From Acidobacteriota bacterium (lineage in GTDB: Bacteria > Acidobacteriota > Terriglobia > Terriglobales > Acidobacteriaceae), in the NCBI GenBank assembly GCA_021800255.1, contig JAJYZC010000020.1:1-46514 (forward strand): 46,514 bases of DNA, read 5' to 3'. Position 1 is the stretch's first letter. Every line of letters begins with the position of its first letter. Under the pieces are notes generated by a model that saw only the letters and a list, made by a program, of their open reading frames with translations, had not been told where the DNA came from and searched no databases. This document shows positions 42,637 through 46,514 of the stretch, piece after piece. The translations under genes and the position numbers were made by a program.

Positions 42637-44025
42637 ATGCTTGAGAAGTTTCTCAATATTTTCCGGATTCCAGACCTGCGCAAGCGGGTGTTTTTCACGG
42701 CCGGCATTTTGGCTGTGTACCGGCTGGGCGCCTGGATTCCCACGCCCGGCGTGGACACCGCCAAGCTGCAGATACTGTTCAACAGCAGCCAGAACAGCTC
42801 GGCGCTGGGCTTGATGGACCTGTTTAGCGGCGGCACGCTGCGCCGCATGGCCATCTTTGCGCTGGGCATCATGCCCTACATCACCGCCTCCATCATCTTT
42901 CAGCTTTTGACGGTGGTCTACGAGCCGCTGGCGCGCATTCAAAAGGAAGGCGAGCTGGGCCAGCGCAAGATCACGCAATGGACGCGCTACCTGACGGTGA
43001 TCTTGGGCGTGTTGCAGTCGATAGGCATCGCCGCCATTCTCACCCGCCAGGGCCTGGTGCTGAATCCGGGCATCGGCTTCTACCTGCTGACCGTGCTCAC
43101 GCTGACCGCAGGCACCACCTTCATCATGTGGCTGGGCGAGCAAATCACCGACCGCGGCATCGGCAATGGCATGAGCCTGCTCATCTTTGCGGGCATCGTG
43201 GCCGGCCTGCCCGGCGGCGTGGGCGACATGCTGGAAAAGGTAAAAACCAACGCCTGGGGATCGATGACCATTATCGTGACGCTGCTGTTGCTGGCAGGCA
43301 TGGTGGCGGTGGTGGCCTTTATCGTTTTCGTAGAGCGGTCGGAGCGGCGCGTTCCCATCCAGAGCGCACGGCGCATCGTCGGCCGCCGCCTGATGGGCGG
43401 CCAATCCAGCCATCTTCCCTTGCGGGTCAACTCCGGCGGCGTGATGCCGATCATCTTCGCCAGTTCCATCCTCTCCGCGCCCATGCTGTTCGGCGGCTCG
43501 TCGTTTGTGCAAAACAGCCGCTTTCTGGAGCCCATCATGCAGGCGTTGCAACCCGGCTGGCCCTGGTACGAACTCCTGGACATGCTGGGGATCGTCTTCT
43601 TTGCCTTTTTCTACGTCTCCATCATCATGAAGCCGGACGACATTGCCGACAATTTCCGCAAGTCCGGATCGTTCATCCCCGGCATCCGGCCTGGCAAGCG
43701 CACCTCCGACTACATCAACGACATCCTCACCCGCATCACGCTGGTAGGAGCCTTGTATCTGATCCTGGTTCAGCTCATACCTACATTCCTGATCTCAGGC
43801 CTGCGTTTCGATAAATTATGGCTGGTGGGCAAGTACTTCGAGAATCTACCCAATTTCATGATTCACGGCATGGGGGTCAGTTTCTACTTTGGCGGCACCT
43901 CTCTGCTCATCGTGGTGGGTGTGGCCATGGATACCATCAACCAGATCGAATCGCAGCTCGTCATGCGTCACTATGACGGCTTTTCCCCGCGCTCCGGTCG
44001 CATACGGGGAAGGAAGACATGGTGA
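42637..44025 (+). CDS. secY: preprotein translocase channel SecY
   Basis: The 462-aa channel with ten membrane helices. It begins MLEKFLNIFRIPDLRKRVFFT, contains GIMPYITASIIFQLL, the cytoplasmic loop IVFVERSERRVPIQSARRIVGRRL (SecA/ribosome-binding) and VNSGGVMPIIFASSIL, and ends with a basic tail RSGRIRGRKTW. The ATG at 42637 follows a GGAATGAG segment. Its stop lies inside the adk start region. Confidence 0.98.
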   Translation: MLEKFLNIFRIPDLRKRVFFTAGILAVYRLGAWIPTPGVDTAKLQILFNSSQNSSALGLMDLFSGGTLRRMAIFALGIMPYITASIIFQLLTVVYEPLARIQKEGELGQRKITQWTRYLTVILGVLQSIGIAAILTRQGLVLNPGIGFYLLTVLTLTAGTTFIMWLGEQITDRGIGNGMSLLIFAGIVAGLPGGVGDMLEKVKTNAWGSMTIIVTLLLLAGMVAVVAFIVFVERSERRVPIQSARRIVGRRLMGGQSSHLPLRVNSGGVMPIIFASSILSAPMLFGGSSFVQNSRFLEPIMQALQPGWPWYELLDMLGIVFFAFFYVSIIMKPDDIADNFRKSGSFIPGIRPGKRTSDYINDILTRITLVGALYLILVQLIPTFLISGLRFDKLWLVGKYFENLPNFMIHGMGVSFYFGGTSLLIVVGVAMDTINQIESQLVMRHYDGFSPRSGRIRGRKTW

Positions 44026-44747
44026 TGTCAGCATCTGGAACTGAAGTGGCAAGCGGCCGGGAGACAGGAAAGAACACTGTTCCCGGCCCAGTTCTTTTAT
44101 TGGGCGCGCCGGGGGTGGGCAAAGGAACTCAGGCCAAGGAGCTGGTCAAGCTGTGGGGTGTCCCGCAGATCTCCACCGGCGACCTGCTGCGCGCCAATGT
44201 GGCCCAAGGAACGCCCCTGGGCCGCGCGGCAAAGGAGATCATGGAACGGGGAGACCTGGTTCCCGACTCCTTGGTAGATGATATGGTTGCGGTGCGGCTC
44301 GGGCAGCCCGACACAGCCCGCGGTTACATTTTGGACGGGTTCCCGCGCACCCTGGTTCAGGCCAGTTGGCTGGATAGCCGCGTGGCGGCGCAAACTGGCG
44401 CGCTGGCGGTGGTTGCGGTCGACATCTATCTGAACTATAATGAGCTTTTGCGCCGCATTACGGGGCGCCGGAATTGTCCTGTCTGCCAGGCCATCTACAA
44501 CGTCTATGCGAACCCCCCCCAGCGGGAGGGATTCTGTGATGTAGAGGGTGCGGCGCTCATCCAGCGAGCCGACGACACGGAGCAGGTTTTTGAGGAGCGC
44601 ATGCGCGCTTACCAAGAGTTGACTGCGCCTGTTGTCGAGCACTACCGGGAACAGGGACGATTCGCGGAAGTGGATGGAAACCGGCCAATTGCGGCGATTA
44701 CGGCCGGAATTGTAGCCGCCGTTGATCTCTTGCGCCGTGCGGCGTAA
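44019..44747 (+). CDS. adk: adenylate kinase
   Basis: The 242-aa AMP kinase has an N-terminal extension of about 24 residues, P-loop GAPGVGKGTQ, NMP-binding region (GDLLRANVAQGTPLG, ERGDLVPDSLV), GYILDGFPRTLVQA, LRRITGRRNCPVC and QRADDTEQVFEERM. The LID holds CPVC plus FCD, but the fourth zinc position is Glu (FCDVEG instead of FCDxCG), so zinc binding is doubtful. It overlaps secY by 7 nt with AAGGA upstream; ATG 44025 is an alternative start. Confidence 0.96.
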   Translation: MVMSASGTEVASGRETGKNTVPGPVLLLGAPGVGKGTQAKELVKLWGVPQISTGDLLRANVAQGTPLGRAAKEIMERGDLVPDSLVDDMVAVRLGQPDTARGYILDGFPRTLVQASWLDSRVAAQTGALAVVAVDIYLNYNELLRRITGRRNCPVCQAIYNVYANPPQREGFCDVEGAALIQRADDTEQVFEERMRAYQELTAPVVEHYREQGRFAEVDGNRPIAAITAGIVAAVDLLRRAA

Positions 44748-44775
44748 CCGTCGCGGCGGGTTTATGTGTGTGGAA

Positions 44776-44958
44776 GACAGTTGTCAGTGATCGGCGGTCG
44801 TGGGCAGTTGATGAGTGCAGAAACTGAGCGCATCAACTTTCTCAGGACCCTGAAACGGCAACGCAAAAGACTGGCTGGCCAGTGAGTTGGGGGCAAGGGA
44901 AGACCGCCGGCAACGGCAGGATGGAACTGACCGCTAATCACTGACCGCCGAGAACTGG
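44776..44958. repeat. heptamer arrays, CAGTTGT/ACTGACC type, between adk and map
   Basis: Left arm 44776-44812 (CAGTTGT, CAGTGAT, CGGCGGT, CGTGGG, CAGTTGA). Right arm about 44923-44958 (AACTGAC, CGCTAAT, CACTGAC, CGCCGAG, AACTGG). Spacer about 110 nt, the longest in the cluster. Confidence 0.85.
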
Positions 44959-44962
44959 TTTC

Positions 44963-45712
44963 GTGGCCGTCGTACTGAAGTCGCCTCAAGAGATCGAGAA
45001 GATGGGCCGCGCTGGCCGTATCGTCCACGAGGTGCTGGAACTGGTGCGCAGCAAGGTGAAGCCAGGCGTCACCACCTACGATCTGGAGAAGGCCGCCGTG
45101 GCCCGGCTTAAAGATCTGGGTGTGAAAGCCGCCTTCAAGGGGTACCAGGGGTATCCGTGCGTTTTGTGTACGTCGGTCAACAGCGAGGTGGTGCACGGCA
45201 TCCCCTCGCCCAAGCGGGTGCTCAAGGCCGGGGACATTGTTTCGGTGGATTTCGGCGTGGTGGTGGACGGCTATTATGGGGACGCGGCCGTTACCATCCC
45301 GGTGGGCGCCATCGACGCCGATGCTGCGCGCCTGCTCAAAGTTACTGAGGCCTCGCTGCAAGCTGGAATCGCTGCGGTGCGGCCGGGAGCGACGCTAGGC
45401 GATGTAGGCGCTGCGGTGCAGGGTGTAGTGGAGCGGGAGGGCTTTTCAGTGGTGCGGGATTTTGTGGGTCACGGCATCGGTGCGAACATGCACGAAGATC
45501 CGCAGGTGCCGAACTTTGGCGCCCCCGGCCAAGGCATGAAGCTGCGCACCGGGATGGTGATCGCCATCGAGCCGATGGTGAATGCCGGCAAGCCCGAAGT
45601 AATGGTCCTGCCCGATGGCTGGACGGCGGTGGCCAAGGACGGAAGCATGAGTGCTCACTTTGAGCACACGGTGGCTGTGACTGCCGATGGGGCCAGGATT
45701 TTGACGGTGTAG
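44963..45712 (+). CDS. map: methionine aminopeptidase, type I
   Basis: The 249-aa metallo-enzyme removes the initiator Met. It has EKMGRAGRIVHEVLE, TSVNSEVVHGIPSP, the metal ligands VDFGVVVDGYYGDAA (Asp pair), GHGIG (His), IAIEPMVN (Glu) and the final FEHTVAV (Glu). It starts at GTG 44963 (no ATG before residue 14), right after the repeat arm; TTTC before the GTG means a weak ribosome site. Confidence 0.97.
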   Translation: MAVVLKSPQEIEKMGRAGRIVHEVLELVRSKVKPGVTTYDLEKAAVARLKDLGVKAAFKGYQGYPCVLCTSVNSEVVHGIPSPKRVLKAGDIVSVDFGVVVDGYYGDAAVTIPVGAIDADAARLLKVTEASLQAGIAAVRPGATLGDVGAAVQGVVEREGFSVVRDFVGHGIGANMHEDPQVPNFGAPGQGMKLRTGMVIAIEPMVNAGKPEVMVLPDGWTAVAKDGSMSAHFEHTVAVTADGARILTV

Positions 45713-45953
45713 GCGGGAAGCAGCCTCTACGATTGTCATTCCCGGCGAACTCCCGCAGGGAGAAAGTTGAAAGCCCGCCCTGAGCGGGAACCGCTCAGGC
45801 GACCGAAGTCGAAGAGGTATCTGCGGTTGCCGTTTTACCGCGCAGGCAAGATGGCCGGCTTCTCGATGGAGCTGGAGTGAATGAGTTGGAGGCCGGGCGG
45901 TGCCCGGCAAAGCAGCCGGCGTAGGAAAGCGATCCGGCGGAAATGGACACAGC
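45713..45953. other. 241-nt gap between map and infA
   Basis: Unlike other gaps it lacks heptamer arrays. It holds a TGTCATTCCCG-led segment with palindromic parts (CCCGC/GCGGG, CTGAGCGG/CCGCTCAG around 45779-45798) and GTCGAAGAGG, which resembles dispersed REP-like elements seen in related genomes. This resemblance is from memory. Confidence 0.45.
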
Positions 45954-46172
45954 TTGTCAAAGGAAGACGCGATTGAGGTGATGGCTACGGTGATCGAGAC
46001 GTTGCCCAACGCCATGTTTAAGGTCAAACTTGAGAACAATCACGAGGTGCTGACCCATGTTTCGGGCCGGATGCGCAAGAATTTCATCCGCATTTTGCCC
46101 GGTGACCGCGTGGCTGTAGAATTGAGTCCTTACGACCTCAATCGCGGACGGATCGTGTACCGCTACAAATAG
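45954..46172 (+). CDS. infA: translation initiation factor IF-1
   Basis: The 72-aa OB-fold protein blocks the A site during initiation. It begins [21 protein letters not shown] and ends GRIVYRYK. The start is a TTG at 45954, which gives the standard 72 residues; GTG 45900 in frame would add an 18-residue Gly-rich tail unlike the family. No strong ribosome site is visible for either. Confidence 0.95.
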   Translation: MSKEDAIEVMATVIETLPNAMFKVKLENNHEVLTHVSGRMRKNFIRILPGDRVAVELSPYDLNRGRIVYRYK

Positions 46173-46259
46173 CTGCTGGTCTCTAGCTTTTAGTCCTTGG
46201 TGCGAGGCGTTGTGCGTTGTTCTCGCGCAATGAGCTAGAATCTCGAGGCTGGAAGCTCA
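46171..46259. repeat. heptamer arrays, TAGCTTT type, between infA and rpmJ
   Basis: Left arm 46171-46200 (TAGCTGC, TGGTCTC, TAGCTTT, TAGTCCT). Right arm 46230-46259 (GAGCTAG, AATCTCG, AGGCTGG, AAGCTC). More diverged than most. Confidence 0.7.
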
Positions 46260-46306
46260 ACGAGTGATTCCGCGCAGTTTGTAAGTGCAGAAGGGCAGTG
46301 GAGGCA

Positions 46307-46420
46307 ATGAAGGTCCGGGCATCGGTAAAAAAGATTTGCGTCAAGTGCAAGGTGATTCGTCGCGGTGGCGTAGTGCGCGTCATCTGTGAGAACCCGAAGC
46401 ACAAGCAGCGCCAGGGATGA
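46307..46420 (+). CDS. rpmJ: ribosomal protein bL36
   Basis: The 37-aa zinc-binding 50S protein ([23 protein letters not shown] start). It has C-x2-C in CVKC, a third Cys in [11 protein letters not shown] and the following His, which together bind zinc. GGAGGCA lies just before the ATG at 46307. Confidence 0.97.
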   Translation: MKVRASVKKICVKCKVIRRGGVVRVICENPKHKQRQG

Positions 46421-46514
46421 AGACGGGTTTCCGGGGTCAGGTGAGGCCATGAAACTGGCGCCTGAAACCTGGCGTTTGAACCCTGGCAAGATTAACAATT
46501 TAAGGGAGCAAAGG
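46421..46514 (+). other. gap before the next gene, right edge
   Basis: No gene starts in these 94 nt. The sequence ends with AAGGGAGCAAAGG, which looks like a ribosome binding site; canonical order predicts rpsM just outside the window. TGAAACTGGCGCCTGAAACCTGG-like repetition (CTGAAAC, CCTGGCG) hints at a degenerate heptamer arm. Confidence 0.5.

Overview
The window is a GC-rich bacterial chromosome segment. The family mix suggests an Acidobacteriota member: two-PilZ protein, DUF1614 membrane protein, VWA protein of acidobacterial style, HipA-like kinase plus DUF3037 pair, and secreted proteins of unknown family. This placement rests on recognised families, not on a database search. It is not a phage or plasmid; the only mobile element is an IS1-like transposase cut by the left edge.

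Layout. 1-0.87 kb: partial IS transposase. 1.1-1.5 kb: tRNA-Leu(UAA) split by a 258-nt group I intron. 1.8-6.8 kb: housekeeping and unknown genes (zinc-ribbon membrane protein, S4/Hsp15-like protein, thioredoxin, DUF1614, HipA-like kinase, DUF3037). 7.4-12.45 kb: the tuf-secE-nusG block with tRNA-Thr, -Tyr, -Thr, -Gly, tuf copy 1, rpmG, tRNA-Trp, secE, nusG and rplK, the same module that surrounds tufB in E. coli. 12.5-25.6 kb: a 13-kb block that interrupts the usual rplK-rplA-rplJ-rplL-rpoBC-rpsL order. It holds a VWA protein, a GlmS-type isomerase lacking the glutaminase domain, a PIN/TRAM protein, MoeB-rhodanese, a JAMM protease, PilZ, rsmI, a degenerate site-2 protease, rsmD, a nucleoside hydrolase and a lipoprotein. 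25.6-46.5 kb: the str, S10 and spc clusters (rpsL, rpsG, fusA, tuf copy 2, rpsJ through rpmJ, with secY, adk, map and infA), running off the right edge just before the expected rpsM.

The most unusual structure is between the genes. Nearly every translation-cluster gap longer than about 55 nt is filled by short arrays of degenerate 7-base units. An array of one orientation follows the stop codon, a 30-100 nt unique spacer comes next, and an array in the opposite orientation lies just before the next ribosome binding site. The units come in several 'dialects' (TAGCTTC, CAGCTTT, GGGACTA, CAGTGGT types), and the two arms flanking a spacer normally use the same dialect, so they can pair into a long imperfect stem that brings stop codon and next start together. 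About 30 such gaps are present. Gaps in the 12.5-25.5 kb block mostly lack them; one divergent gap at 23.0-23.1 kb is an exception.

The two tuf genes are identical over 1333 bp, including 145 bp upstream, except for four third-codon-position differences near the 3' end. At tuf copy 2 the upstream left arm belongs to a different dialect from the right arms, which suggests that copy 1 overwrote copy 2 by gene conversion.
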